Counted from the stretch's first letter, positions 1 through 11,815 are shown. The stretch: 64,000 nucleotides of DNA from Talpa occidentalis (GCF_014898055.3 NW_023605083.1:94265483-94329482), one strand, 5' to 3'. The notes: generated by a model from the sequence alone, not told the origin. Translations and numbers: made by a program.

Positions 1-2278
1 TGGGAAAATTGGAGTGTTTAGGGCACTGACAGCTTGTGATATGTATGAGGCAGAGTAGAATAAGAATAAACCGCAGGTGAATGGGGACATGAGGATAAGA
101 TGGTGGTACAGAGAACACAGATCCTCGGGTTACAGAGAAGAGAGAGACAGAGAGATCAAAGGCAAGAGGTTTTTAATGTTGGTTAAACATGAAAGTATAA
201 TGCTGGGAAGTACAAATGGACAAAATGTGCAATAGAGTTAAAGTAGGGGCAATATTGAGATCTGGGGAACTAAGAGGTGTAGAGAGTCATGGGAATAAAA
301 GTGATAATGGGAATGAAAAATTCATGCACAAAAGTAAGGAAAGGAAGTGGCAGGTGTAGGAGAAGGTAAATTCAGATGGTGTAGGCAGATTTTGGTAGAA
401 GATAATGGTCTAACTCAGATGGAATATGGGTCAAAGAGATGGTGCCTGGGGGAACTAAGCATAGGTAGGAAGCAAAATGGGCATGGGACAAGGAGAGATT
501 GGAGACAAGAGTAAGCATTGGTGGGCCAAGGAGCACAGAAAAAAGGGTTAGTGTTCTTAGAAAAATAAAACAAACTTGTGCATAGAAAATAGTTGGAGAT
601 ATACTGAACTGTAACAGTCATCTAAGATACCAGGACTAAGGGTAAATATTCTACAATGCCAATAGTCTACAGTGAATGTTTGCTATGCTTAGAATTTAAA
701 AATTGATTTGATCTTTTCTTTTAAAAAATATCCTCATAATACATGATTTTCCTATCCTGTAGATAAGTCATTTATCTGAGCTTCCAGATCTGCAAATTGA
801 AAAGGGAAATCACAATAATTGTTCTATATATCGTGAGGTTTATGTGGGATGATGTAGTTGAAGCTTCTTTCTAAATTGTAGAGAAATGTGCAAGTTTTAG
901 GTGTTATAAGGATTGGCATTGCCAGGGAGACACACAGAAACAACTATCTTTGGTGTAGCTCTTCCCCAGTATATGTTCTGACCTTTTTTGAGGGGGGGGG
1001 GCGCGGTGGGTGCAAACACTTAGGTAGGCATCACCTGTCTCCAAAGTGACTCTGCTGGAGCTGCTCACATCTAACTCTAAAGGAGGGAATTGTAGAATAA
1101 GGAAACTCTAAAAAAAGACCAAAAAAAAAAAAAAAAGACATGACCATACATTTATGTAGATAACTGGGGTATTTGTATATTGAGACAAACATAATTAAAC
1201 TTAGTGAACAAAATCAGGATCAAAAAATTCCTATTATATTAACAGGCAAGTTGAAAAAGGCATTTGCACTTGACCCAAAAAGGACTTGAGTTGTAAGCAA
1301 CAATCAGAAATCAGATCTCTTCCTTCAAGAAAATTGAGTCAGAGAAAAAAAAATACACTTATACCAGCAACATTAGCACAAGACTAGAAGAGAAGAAGTC
1401 TTCAATGTGCAAGGATGATGGAAATGACCAATATAACACTTCTCAAGTGGGTGATTTTGAAAATTTCCCAGTCATATTGAACAGCAGGTAGCCAACACAG
1501 TGCTAGCCAATGACCAAGAATTCTGTTTCTCTATGGTTCTCACAGAGAACCAGTTAGCCCAGTTTCAGTCAAGTAAATAACTCGTCTTTGGGTATGGAAT
1601 GGACATGGTGACCACATGAGAGACTTCAGGACAGACCCTGTGGTCATGTCATGTTGTGTCGTATCCCAACTGCACACAAAAGGGTTAGTGACTCAGGAAT
1701 TTGTTCATACAAAAGTAGCAGTGTAAAGAGACTCCCAGTTTCAGCTTAATATTTAAAGAGCCTAGAAATTGTCCTTAAAAAAAAACAAACAAAAAAGCTA
1801 GACAAATGAAAAATTGATGATGCTTCTCGGATCCATCACAGATAGTAGCAGAGCAAACTGCCATCCTGAAGTCTCAAGAGTCCAAGGAGATACAGTCATA
1901 AGATCTTACCTTGAACTGAAGCCATTGAGCTGTGTACCGATAGGAACATTTAAGTGGTATATTCTATGATTGTTTGGAGGCTGAGTATGGACTTGGTATG
2001 AGAGAGAGAGACTCATTGGGGGCCCAAATTTGAGGAGGCACACTTTCATCAGCCTTCCCTTTCAGGAGTGTCTCCAGGTTTCTCGTGTGAAGATCCAACA
2101 AAGATATCCTCATAACCCTAACAAAGGGAGGGTAAAGATTAGCCATTATAGAACATGCTAAGAGTCTTCTCAGTAAAAATGATCTACTCTCCAGGGAAAG
2201 AAATATGAGGACAGTTCTGAAAACAGGGAGAGTATTCTTGTATTCTCTAATCCCCTGAGGGGAACAAAAAGGAAACAG
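1..2278. other. Intergenic DNA, no gene recognised
   Basis: AT-rich, purine-biased sequence with no convincing exon. Visible landmarks are a G-run at 990-1001 and a 16-base A-run at 1121-1136. The open frames here (for example 415-621 minus and 1964-2146 minus) are short and show no recognisable domain. The purine-rich first 600 bases could be a decayed antisense LINE, but I could not align them with confidence. Confidence 0.5.
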
Positions 2279-2391
2279 GTTTTTTAATTAAGATTTATTT
2301 ATGCATACAAGAACTGGGGTACAGGCCAGAGGTGTTGGGGGGGGGGTGAAAGGATTCACCAGAGACAGAGTGGGGAACAGAACAGGCAGAG
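2279..2391 (-). repeat. tRNA-SINE, 3' half only
   Basis: On the minus strand this reads as the distal half of the window's SINE: the pyrimidine-rich body, the TTGTATGCATAAATAAATCTT tail motif, then A-rich sequence. The tRNA-like head is absent, so it is a 5'-truncated or partly deleted copy. No clean target-site duplication is visible, and the sequence to the right is low-complexity A/T. Confidence 0.75.
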
Positions 2392-3664
2392 TGAAAAAAT
2401 AAAAAAAAAAAATAAAAAAAATAAAATGTGAGCAGGGAAGGGAGTAGAAGTGGAGGATTGGAAGGGAGAAAGGCCAAGACACTGGAAGAGAAATAGAGAC
2501 AAGATAGGCTTAGTAAAAGACTGAAGCTATTAAAAGATTAAATAATGTCTTTCTTCCCCACATCCTATTACTACATCAAAAGGGCTCCAGCACAATAATC
2601 ATGGATTATAGCTGTAAGGCACAGAGTCTTTGTATATAGTCAAAAGAGGAGGCCTCAGTTAGTATTATCTGATACAGCTTACCTGACTTTCAAAAATACC
2701 AGGGCAAGTTAAAAATGAAGTCTGAACTGATAACGTGATCATCAGATCTAGGTTCATATATATCACAGATTTAAGAATTATCAGACAGGGAATTTAAAAT
2801 AACTATAATTAAGGAAAAAATCAAAAGAGATGCTAAATATATTTTTTAAAAAAACATAATGCAACAGAAATGATGGACTTACAAGTAGATCCAACACAAA
2901 AGAGGAAAATTTCAATGAGTTTAAAATAGGTCAATAGAAAGTTTACAAACCGAAATACAAGGAAAAAACATAACTTTAAAAAACAACAACACAGAATGTT
3001 CATCCAAGAATGGGAAAATATTAAAAACCATAGCATTCTGGAATTCCAGAGAGAAAAGGAGAGAAGAGAGCAGAAGAAATAGTTAAAGTGATAATCATCA
3101 ATAACCGGCCAAAATTAATGGCAGACATCGACACACCAAGCTGGATAAATACCAAAAACAAACCCCAATCTCGTACTTCAGCACATTGTAAACAAACTGA
3201 AGAAAGTCAAAGCTAAAGCAAAAATTTAAAAGGTAAACAGAGAAGGAAAAATTAAAAGTACCTAAAGGAACAAGGATGAGAATTTGAGCAGACTTTTTAA
3301 TCAGAAAACATAAACAAAAAGAGAAAATTTTGTAAAAGTTTTAGAAGGTTGAAAGAAAAAACACACTAATCTGCATTTCATATCCAATGAAACTATTGTA
3401 CTTAAGTTAAAAAAAAAAAAAGCCTTTCTCAGACAAACAAAAACTGAGGAAATTGATTGCTAGTGAACCTGTCCAATAAGAAATGTTAAAAATTCTTCAC
3501 GAAGAAGAAAAAACTATATAGGTCAGAAACTTGGATCGGCATCAAGAAACAAAAGGTGACAGAGAAAGAATAAATGAACATAACATTTTTTTCTTATTCT
3601 AATTATAAAGCTAGCTTAATGGACAACTTGGAAATAAAAAAAGGGATATAACTGATGTGAGTCC

Positions 3665-4185
3665 TCACCTGTGCACTTAAAAACTTGGGATAAAACCCAA
3701 AAGCAGACAAGCAGAGAGAAAATGTAAAAAAGGGGTTTTCTTTGTTTTATAAGGGGAGTGAGAAGAGAAACAGAGAAAAGGAGAGAGAAGATTAATTGGC
3801 CAGGATTTGGCTAGATGCTGTCTATGTTACCAGCAGTACCAGGGTATAAGATAGAGCCAAAACAAAAAAAAAACACAAAAAAAAAAAACAAAAAAAAAAA
3901 AAACAAGCAAAACTGAAGGATGGAAGGATGAGAAGGAGAGAGGGAGGAAGGAAGGAAGGAAAAAAAGGAAGACTAAGAGAGGAAGTCCTATGTGTCTCCA
4001 GGGTTTTAAAGGTAAACCTGGCTGCTCAGCTCTGGCCTTAGTTTTCATCAGCGCCCCTGCTCAGGAAGTCCAGGCATGGAATGCTGGAAATTGTAATCCA
4101 AAGCACCTGAGATGGAGGAGGAGTGGACGCAGGGGCAGGCAAGATGGTGCCTGTCCTTGTGCCCTTGGTGATGTTCCTGTAATGT
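3665..4185. other. Unassigned block inside the L1M inter-ORF region
   Basis: L1M homology appears to stop near 3665 and resume near 4190. The left part has oligo-A tracts and a GGAA-type simple repeat (about 3940-3965). The right part (3985-4180) is markedly more GC-rich than its surroundings. I do not recognise the family. It may be an insertion, or an unusual 5' UTR or inter-ORF segment of this L1 subfamily. Confidence 0.35.
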
Positions 4186-6151
4186 AAATATTCATTTAAA
4201 ACAAAAATAGTAGTGTCATATTTAGTGATTGTAGCACATGGGTAATTGGAATGAATGGCAGCAACGTAACAAGGGAGCAGAAGGAAGGACTGAGTATATT
4301 CTATTCTAACATTCATGCACTATATGTGAAGTGCTATAGTGCTATTTCAAGATGGACTAAGATTATTTTAAACTTACATTGTAACATTTTAGGGCAACCA
4401 CTAAAAAATTAAAAAGAAGAAATAGATGATATGTTAAAGGAAGAGATAAAATAGAGCCATAAAAATGCTCAATTAAAACACGAAGATCAGAAAAATAGGA
4501 GTGAATCAAACAAGTAGTAAATGCAATATATAGAACCCAGTGCAAATATGGTAGTCATTATTCCAAGTGTACCAATAACTTAAGTTCTAAATGGTCGAAA
4601 TATAGCAATTGAAAGTTTTTGGTGCTCATTAAAAAGAAAAAAGACCTACCTATGTATTCCCTACGAGAAATCTACTGTAACTGCAAAAACTGAGATAGGT
4701 TAAAAGTAAAGTAATTGAGAAAGCTATGTCATGTAACAATAAAAAAAAAAAACAAAAACCTGAGATAGTTATATTAATTTCAGGCAAAACATACTACAAT
4801 ACAAGGAAGGTGATCATGGAGAGATTATTTGGAGTAAGAAGATTCAGTTCTCCAGGAAGACATGGCAATCCAAGCATCTATATATCTAAAAACAGAACAT
4901 CAAAATACATGAAGAAAAACTAATAGAATTGAAAGAACAGACAAATACATTATTACTATTAGAAATTCTCAGCATTCTGACAGTGCTTGATAGATGGAGC
5001 AGGTTAAAAACCATTGAGGATACAGGTGACTGAAACAGCACTATCAGTTTGATGTAATTAACATTTATACAATACTCCAACACGTGCAGAATACACATCC
5101 TTAAGTTAATATGGAATTTTCATCAAGATAAACCACTATTTAGATCATAAACCACACTTTACAAAATTTGAAAAAAGCAGAAATTATACAAAATATGTTT
5201 TCAGATCATGATGGAATTAAATTAAAAAGAAAACTAAAAAGCAAGTTGAAATAACTAAATAATAAAAATTAAGGTATTAGTGAAGTTAATAATAGGAGAG
5301 TAATAGAGAAGATGAACAAAACAATAGTTTTTTTAAAAAAAGATAAACAAGACTACTGAACTACTACCCAGTATAAATAGGAAAAAGAAGACATGTAGTG
5401 AGAAAACAAACATTTACTATTATCAAAAAAATGAAAGCAAGATTTTCACTAATAATCATATAGTAATAAGATAAGGAGATATTAAGAACATTTATATGAC
5501 CAAAAGTTTGACAGTTAGATGAAACTGATCTCAATGGCAATGCTGAACAATTAGGGCAACAAAATAAAGTAACATTGAATTATCATTCAAAATATAAATA
5601 AATATTCATGAACCCTTATGATATAAACAAATGATTGGAGAAATAAATGGAAGATAATGGACAGTCCTCTATAGAGAATTCCAGATAATTTATGTATAAA
5701 AGAATATCCACTTTCAAGGAGATGGCACAAAAGTTCCCATTTCTCACATATGGATTGTGCAGAGTGATTTACTTCTAAAAAGTATAGTATGGAAAGGAAA
5801 GGAAAAAGTAACTTTACAGTGGAAACACTACCTCAGTCAAATGACTGGGAGTCATACCAAATGATGTCATGTTAATGGAATGAACTCTAGATAGTGTGGT
5901 AAGAAAAACACTTCTGTGGACTTCGTTCCCCAAACCCACAACCAAGGTCTAGTGATGAGAAACACAGCAGACAAACCCCAACTGAGGGACATTTCACAAA
6001 TTGCCTGACCAGTGCTTCTCAATATTGTCAAGGTCATCAAAGACAAGCAAAGTTCACAAAACCATCATGAATAAGAGGAGTCTAAGAAGATAGGGCAATT
6101 AAACAAATTACAGTAAAACCAAGGAAGTCTGAATAAAGAATGGACATTAGT

Positions 6152-6412
6152 GGGCCTCCCTGGTGGCACAAGGGGTTAAGACATAACCTATGAAGCTATC
6201 CGCAGCCATTGCAGCATGAGTTCAATCCCTGGCTAGGGAGCTACCCACATGGTGCATCAGACCTCTCCTCTCTCACCAACTGCTCCCCTCGGCAGTGTAT
6301 TTTCAGTCAGTCTGCCTGTTCTGCTCCCCACTCTGTCTCTGGGGAATCCTCTCACCCCCCACACCTCTGACCGGTACCCCAGGTCTTGTATGCATAAATA
6401 AATCTTTAAAAA
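6152..6412 (+). mobile_element. tRNA-derived SINE (TTAAGAC...CTATGAAGC type)
   Basis: Full-length copy beginning GGGCCTCCCTGGTGG, with a tRNA-like head, a pyrimidine-rich body and the AATAAATCTTTAAAA tail. It is flanked by a near-perfect 17-bp target-site duplication, AAAGAATGGACATTAGT, at 6135-6151 and 6413-6429. It interrupts the 3' UTR of the old L1M element, which gives relative ages. The intact duplication indicates a fairly recent insertion. Confidence 0.93.
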
Positions 6413-6599
6413 AAAGAATGGACATTAGTTAATAATAGTGAATCAGTTTTTGCTCATTAGTTGTGACAAGTGTACTGTAGTAAGGAAAGATGTTAGCAAA
6501 TGGGAAATTGGGAATGTAGTGTAAGGTAACTCTGAATCTTCATCACTTTTCTGCTAATCTAAAACTACTTTTACAAAAGGTTATTACATATAGTAATGA

Positions 6600-7158
6600 A
6601 AACAATAACTGAGATACTATGACTCAAAATGATGTCATAAAAAGAGCGTGGCTAACTCTAGGAATCCAAAAACTTGGAACAAACAACTGAGAAAGGAAAG
6701 GGGGTGAACAGGAAGCATGATGGTGACTATTTGGAAATTGGTTTTTATTGGACTGGCACCTCACTGGATTCCAGTTCCCTGTGCTCTGTCTGCTGTTTGT
6801 CATGAGCTGTGGCATAAAACCACCAAAGCTTCAGTGTCATTTGTAAGCAAAACCCATGACTTTTCCCTAAGATAATAGAATTTTTAAAGAACAAGTTCAA
6901 AGTCATATCTTCCAGACTGGTGAGGGGTGTATCTTATGTCTAAAGTAAAAATAAAGGCTAAAAATTATAGAGTCATCATTCAGGCTACATCATTAATAGC
7001 AAAAAACAGGTACAAGTCACACCATTTTGTGAGAATCTTGTAAAACCAGATGCAAAAGTAATGACAAATCTTTTGCTCACAGAAAGGAAGAAGAATAAAC
7101 TACTGGCAAGATTTCCTCCTGAAAAGACACTCCTGACTATTGTAGGGTCACATTGGTT
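6600..7158. other. Intergenic DNA, nothing recognised
   Basis: AT-rich unique-looking sequence between the L1M 3' end and the SINE micro-insertion. No repeat family or exon could be supported. Confidence 0.5.
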
Positions 7159-7172
7159 AATACTATTCTCTC

Positions 7173-7227
7173 ACGGGAGGGTGAGAGAACAGTGATTATA
7201 TAAATAAATAAATAAATCTTAAAAAAA
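7173..7227 (+). mobile_element. 55-bp SINE remnant with 5' inversion (twin priming)
   Basis: Flanked by a perfect 14-bp duplication, AATACTATTCTCTC, at 7159-7172 and 7228-7241. The insert has two parts. Bases 7174-7189 are the reverse complement of the SINE segment TTCTCTCACCCTCCCG. Bases 7190-7227 are the SINE 3' end in forward orientation: CAGTG, a TTATATAAATAAATAAATC tract, CTT and poly(A). Inverted 5' piece plus forward 3' piece plus TSD is the classic outcome of twin-primed reverse transcription, here in an unusually tiny SINE insertion. Confidence 0.85.
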
Positions 7228-7241
7228 AATACTATTCTCTC

Positions 7242-7901
7242 GCTTATAAGTGATCTGACATTTATCACCAATTAGCTGGGTATGAGTTAATTCTTAGCCT
7301 ATGTGTGTTACACATGAGTGAGACATGTTCAACATTTTTTCCTATTGATTACTGAAAACTCATGATGTGGAAGATAAACTTTGAAATTTAATGAACCACT
7401 ACTCTGTGAATCCTGCTAGAGCCTGCAGTGTGTGACACTTGGCGTAGTGCCAGTAGTAGCTACAAGTCAGGACATCAGTCCCTAACTAAGAGAGCTCATA
7501 CCTGGATGTCAACCAAGAATTTTAGCCACTGACAGCCTTTGGTGACCTCTAACCTAATTCAGGATTAAAGGAATTGTATAAATTATGGATATAATAGAAT
7601 TATGAAAATTTTATGTCTTTGATGCAAACTGTGATGGGATGAAGAGAGACAATAATATTCTCATTTCCTAACTTATGCTAGTCATCAACAGAAAGATGTT
7701 TATGGTTTTTTTATTTTAGTTTTTGTTAACTTGATTATAATTGAAAAGATAGCTTTTGCATATAAGAGGTCCAAAGGGTGTAGAATCCTTTTCATTCTAG
7801 TCTTTCTTCCCTAAGGACTACTCATAGTAGAGGAAATTATCACCAATTTCCTCCTGTAAGTTGTTGGCTGGCATGAAGGATGCATTAATGATTCAGTTTT
7901 G
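7242..7901. other. Intergenic DNA, nothing recognised
   Basis: AT-rich sequence without a recognisable repeat, exon or RNA gene. Confidence 0.45.
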
Positions 7902-8597
7902 CAGAAGATCTGAGTAGACCCTTCTCCAAAGGTGACATACAGATGGCCACCAGGTACATGAAAAAATGCTCATCATTATTTAAAAACATGGAAATGCAAA
8001 TCAAAACCAAGATGAGACACTACCTCACACCTGTGAGAATGGCCCATATGCAAAAGACTAGAAACAACAAGTATTGGTGAGGGTATGGAGAAAAAGGAAC
8101 CCTAGTACTCTGTTGAAGGCAGCGTAAGCTAGTTCAAAGTTCATTGCAGCACTATTTACAATAGCCAAGTATGGAAATGAATTGAGTGGCCAGCAACAGT
8201 GACTGGATTAAGAAGATGTGTTATATATCACACTGGAATGCCTCTAAGCTATTAAAAAATGAACTCTTGTGATTTGCAACAACATGGATAAAACTAGAGG
8301 GGGATAGATGAAATAAATCAAAAAGAAAAAGGCAAATACCAGATAATTTAACCTATATGCAAACTACAAAGAAACAAAGCAAAGGAATAGACAAAATAAA
8401 AACAAAACAAACTCTTAGAATCTGATCATGGAACTTAGGTTACCAGAGTGGTGGGGGATGGTAGCCAGGCATGCTAGAAGGTTATTAGTTCTTTGGTGTG
8501 GACATGGCATGGTAACATAGAACTTAAGAGGTGCAATCTTCTATTCCTAAAACATCTACAGCTTTGTAAACAAGCATTACCTCAATAAAATAAAAAA
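7902..8597 (+). mobile_element. L1 LINE, ORF2 C-terminus plus 3' UTR, old
   Basis: It starts in the conserved stretch preceding the ORF2 cysteine-rich region (near 'cttctccaaaggtgacatacag'). It continues through degenerate ORF2 C-terminal sequence (8000-8330) and ends in an A-rich tail near 8580-8597. Compared with the 9624-10478 copy it is far more diverged, has internal deletions (for example around 8100-8140) and has no intact frame. It is 5'-truncated. Confidence 0.85.
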
Positions 8598-9607
8598 GGA
8601 CTCGATGCTTGTGACTTTTTGTTAAATATGCTTTTATTGTAGTTATTTCCTGAAATGCCTCAGAGGTGAAAATATGGTAAAAAAGGCATGGATCTAAAGG
8701 ACAAAGAGAACCGGGAAAGGAAATGGCAGTAAGGATTGTGAAAGTTGGAGAGGAAACAGTTGGCAACAAATTTGCCAGGACAGAGGAATCTGACACTCGA
8801 GCTAACAATGGAGGAAGGCCAAAAGCAAGAATGCTAGTCTTGTAGAGGCCAGAGTCTCAGAAAGGTAGCTCCAGAACATCTGAAAATTGGAGTACAGGGG
8901 AAATTGAACATGGAAGTTACAGTTGAAAGTTTTCTGTAAATTCATTTCCATCAACCCCCTTCTAAATTTCTGATGCCAAATGATGTAAACCCATACCTTG
9001 GAAGAGGTTTAGGGGTTTATTCCTTAGAGAGCTGACCCACACAGATTCTGCATAGATCCAAGGCACAGCTGTAGATGGGGTATCTTTCTGAAAACAGAAC
9101 TTAAAAACTAGAAGTCTATGAATTAAAGGATGAAACTATTCAGCATCTGACTTCCACTTGGCATCTGGGAAGCTGCCAGTCAAGGAGACCTATGAGAGAG
9201 ATAATATCATCTCTCAAGAACATGGATTGGCCAATAAATATATAAATATTATTTATATATTGAAATATAAAATAAATATTGAGAAAGAAAATAAATATTG
9301 AAATTTATAGTTGGGAATCTTTCAACAAGACAAAAACAAAATAAAACAAAACAAAACAACCACCTTAACCAGAGTGCCTTAGTCAAAAGCTCTACTCAGG
9401 TACAAATTAGCTTAGTAGTATTTCACTATTGAGGATCACCAAGTCTTGAGGAACATCTCTATCATGAGAAAGATGATAAAGTAGCAAAGAATAATCTCAG
9501 AGGAAGCAGAAGTAACATTGGCAGGAGGAGAGATGCTTAAAAATCATTTTATGTCCATAGAGACATAAGAGAAAATATTGTACTGTGAAACAGAAACAGG
9601 ATATTAT
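8598..9607. other. Intergenic DNA with AT-rich and AAAAC simple repeats
   Basis: No gene seen. A TA-rich low-complexity stretch lies at about 9232-9310 and an (AAAAC)n-like stretch at about 9333-9360. The minus-strand frame at 8524-8808 has no recognisable domain. Confidence 0.5.
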
Positions 9608-9623
9608 AAAAAAGGAATATTAT

Positions 9624-10217
9624 AATCCAGTCAAAAAATGGGCAGAAGAGCTAAAAAGAAACTTCTCTGAAGAGGAAATGCAAATGGCCAACAGGGAAAT
9701 GCAAATCAAAACCACACTGAGATACCATCTCACACCAGTGAGAATGGCACATATTAAAAAAACTAGCAACAACAAATGTTGGCGAGGATGTGGAGAAAAA
9801 GGAACACTTCTGCACTGTTGGTGGGAGTGCAAACTGGTCCAACCACTATGGAGAGCTGTGTGGAGATTTCTGGACCTACTAACCATAGAGCTTCCATATG
9901 ATCCAGCAATTCCACTCCTAGGTATTTACCCAAAGGACACAGAAACATCAATTCCAAAGAGCACCTGCACGCCTATGTTTATAGCAGCACTATTTACAAT
10001 AGCTAAGCTATGGAAACAGCCCAAATGCCCAAAAATAGATGACTGGATCAAGAAGATGTGGTACATATATACCATGGAATATTACTCAGCATTCAAAAAA
10101 GATAAACACATGCAATTTGCAGCAACATGGATGGCGCTGGAAGGGATCATGCTCAGCGAAATAAGCCAGAAAGAAAAAGAAAAATACCGGATGGTCTCAC
10201 TCATAGCAGGAATCTAG
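9624..10217 (+). pseudogene. L1 ORF2 C-terminal fragment (intact frame)
   Basis: About 197 residues of the LINE-1 ORF2 protein C-terminus, open to a TAG stop at 10215-10217. In a full-length element ORF2p supplies endonuclease and reverse transcriptase for target-primed reverse transcription. This piece lacks both domains and holds only the C-terminal segment with the cysteine-rich motif: C-x3-C, then H-x4-C, read in CWRGCGEKG...HCWWEC. The upstream 39 bases of the open frame come from flanking genomic DNA, so the apparent Met start at 9585 is fortuitous. There is no promoter and no expectation of function. Its lack of stops or frameshifts is itself evidence of youth. Confidence 0.9.
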
Positions 10218-10402
10218 AAAACTTAAATAAGGGACCAGGAAAATGAATAACTATAAGAAAGTGAAAATCAAAATCAACAAAAAAACTATGAACCAGAGAT
10301 ACTTTTTGGGGGGTGGGGGGCGGGAGGGGAGGGATTGGGGTCAAAATAAGGGGGTTGCAATTGTATGGGGAATATAAAAATAAAATTTATTATTAAAAAA
10401 AA

Positions 10403-10467
10403 GATTATAAGTAATATACACTTTATTCCTGATACCAATAATAACAATAAATGTGTTACACATTCTT
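10403..10467 (+). other. 3'-transduced segment of the young L1
   Basis: Non-L1 sequence between the element's own poly(A) (10394-10402) and a second poly(A) (10468-10478) that directly abuts the right TSD. It carries a canonical AATAAA at 10446-10451, 17-22 bases before the second poly(A). This is the standard anatomy of L1 3' transduction: read-through past the weak L1 signal and use of a downstream genomic signal. Confidence 0.85.
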
Positions 10468-10488
10468 AAAAAAAAAAAGGAATATTAT

Positions 10489-11541
10489 ATGAAAAATTTT
10501 AGCAAAAACCTCTTGGGATTTAAAAGATGATAGAAGATGAAAAATTCAATAGAAATTTTGGAAGATGATGTTGCAATATTCCTTTACAAATAGAGTAACT
10601 AGATTAAAAAGATAAGAAATATAGGGGATCACTTTGGTAGGGTTTGACAACCTAGGCATAGGAAAGGACAGAGAAAATGGATGGAGGAATCTTTTGAAAA
10701 GTGTTTCAATAAAACTGCCCACATCTGAGGTATATGAGTTTCCAGATTGAAAAGGCAAGCCAAGAGTCTATTTTAAAGGAGTTAAAAAATAAAACAATCT
10801 GGAATCAGTGCCTTCGATATTTGAGATAAAATTTACACTTCTGTTTGCTTTAACTAATCAACTCATGAATCAGGGGTGAATGTGGAATGAACATGTTTTA
10901 GATCTGAAAAGTCTTACCTATTTTGTCTCCTACATCCACTTCCCTTTACTGGGAAGTGGAAGATGGACTAGAAGTTGAAATCTATAGAAACAAAGATGTA
11001 GACAGGGAGAGAGGGGAAAACATTAGGATCCAGGAAAGCAGGGGATCTGACACAGGTGAAGAGGAAGGAATCATGCAGAATGATGGTGAATTTAGTTCCC
11101 AGGGACATTAGGGGCAGAGAGCAAGCGGTTCAGGCTGGAATAGGAGGAAGAAGGGCTGGGAGAGGTTTAGGGATGCACCCTGTGTTACCTAGTGCACTGA
11201 AATACACTGTGAAGGGGATGAACACACCTGGTAGAGAACTTGGGTGTGAACTGGATACTCAGATGTGAAAGTAATTAGGAAGTAGAAAAAATGAAACTAT
11301 TTTCAAGAAAGGACTGAGGAGATCTTTCAATGAATAACAGGTGATGTGATGTGGCCCTGAGTCCAGGTGAAGCATAGATGAGGACCTTAGATGCCATCAT
11401 CTCCTGACCCGAGGCACTCAGTCTTCTAGCTTGGCCTCTGTGGTCTGGATGTCTAGCAGTGTTCAGTGAGAAATCATTGCATTATCTCCCAGTCACCTGT
11501 GATCTAATTATTTCCAACTCTATTCAAAACAAGCCAACACT
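10489..11541. other. Intergenic DNA, nothing recognised
   Basis: No exon or repeat family could be supported. The overlapping plus-strand frames near 10923-11268 lack domains and are probably chance openings in purine-rich sequence. Confidence 0.45.
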
Positions 11542-11815
11542 GGGCCTTCCTGGTGGCGCAGGGGTTAAAGACAGGACTATCAAGCTATCGCCAGCCACTG
11601 CAGCATGAGTTCAATCCCTGGCCAGCCAGGGAGCAACCCACACAGTACAGCAGACCTTTCCTCTCTTGCCCGCTGCCCCCCTCAACCATGTATTTCAGTC
11701 GATCTACCTGTTCTGCTCCCCACTGTGTCTCTGAATCCTCTCACCACCCCCTGAACCTCTGGTCTACACCCCAGTTCTTGTATGCATAAATAAATAAATC
11801 TTAAAAAAAAAAAAA
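11542..11815 (+). mobile_element. tRNA-derived SINE (GACTATCAAGC type)
   Basis: Full-length SINE with the GGGCCTTCCTGGTGGCGCAGG head and a CATAAATAAATAAATCTTAAAA tail. It is flanked by a partly decayed duplication: AAAACAAGCCAACACT (11526-11541) and AACAAGTCAATACT (11816-11829). Mismatches between the two flanks suggest it is older than the 6152 or 39298 copies. The head has the diagnostic 'ggactatcaagctatcgcc' version. Confidence 0.9.

Larger units (their letters stand above)
2500..6600 (+). mobile_element. Decayed L1M LINE, internally deleted, split by a SINE
   Basis: About 3.8 kb of old LINE-1 sequence in sense orientation. ORF1-like sequence runs from about 2540 to 3640, with the conserved end of ORF1 near 3420-3500. 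The inter-ORF region resumes near 4190. ORF2 endonuclease-like sequence runs from about 4370 to 5300, with reverse-transcriptase onset sequence to about 5560. It then jumps to an L1M-type 3' UTR (about 5650-6580, ending in the typical 'gctaatctaaaactac' segment), so most of the RT domain is deleted. All frames are riddled with stops. A foreign-looking block sits at about 3665-4185 and a younger SINE interrupts 6152-6412. Assignment is by recalled L1M consensus wording; the exact subfamily is not determined. Confidence 0.75.
9624..10478 (+). mobile_element. Young 5'-truncated L1 with 3' transduction
   Basis: LINE-1 3' end bounded by a duplication of (A)n-GGAATATTAT: left copy about 9608-9623, right copy about 10472-10488. 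It contains the ORF2 C-terminus (to 10217), a 3' UTR with a G-rich polypurine tract (about 10303-10341), a first poly(A) at 10394-10402, a 65-bp non-L1 segment, and a second poly(A) at 10468-10478. The intact frame and clear TSD mark a recent insertion by a lineage active in this organism. Confidence 0.93.

Noticed and set aside
3827..4048. Minus ORF with a long Phe/Val-rich stretch
   Set aside because: Produced by antisense translation of oligo-A and GGAA simple repeats.
9585..9623. Met start of the 210-residue ORF as a genuine gene start
   Set aside because: These bases are flanking genomic DNA and the left TSD upstream of a 5'-truncated L1. The start codon is accidental.
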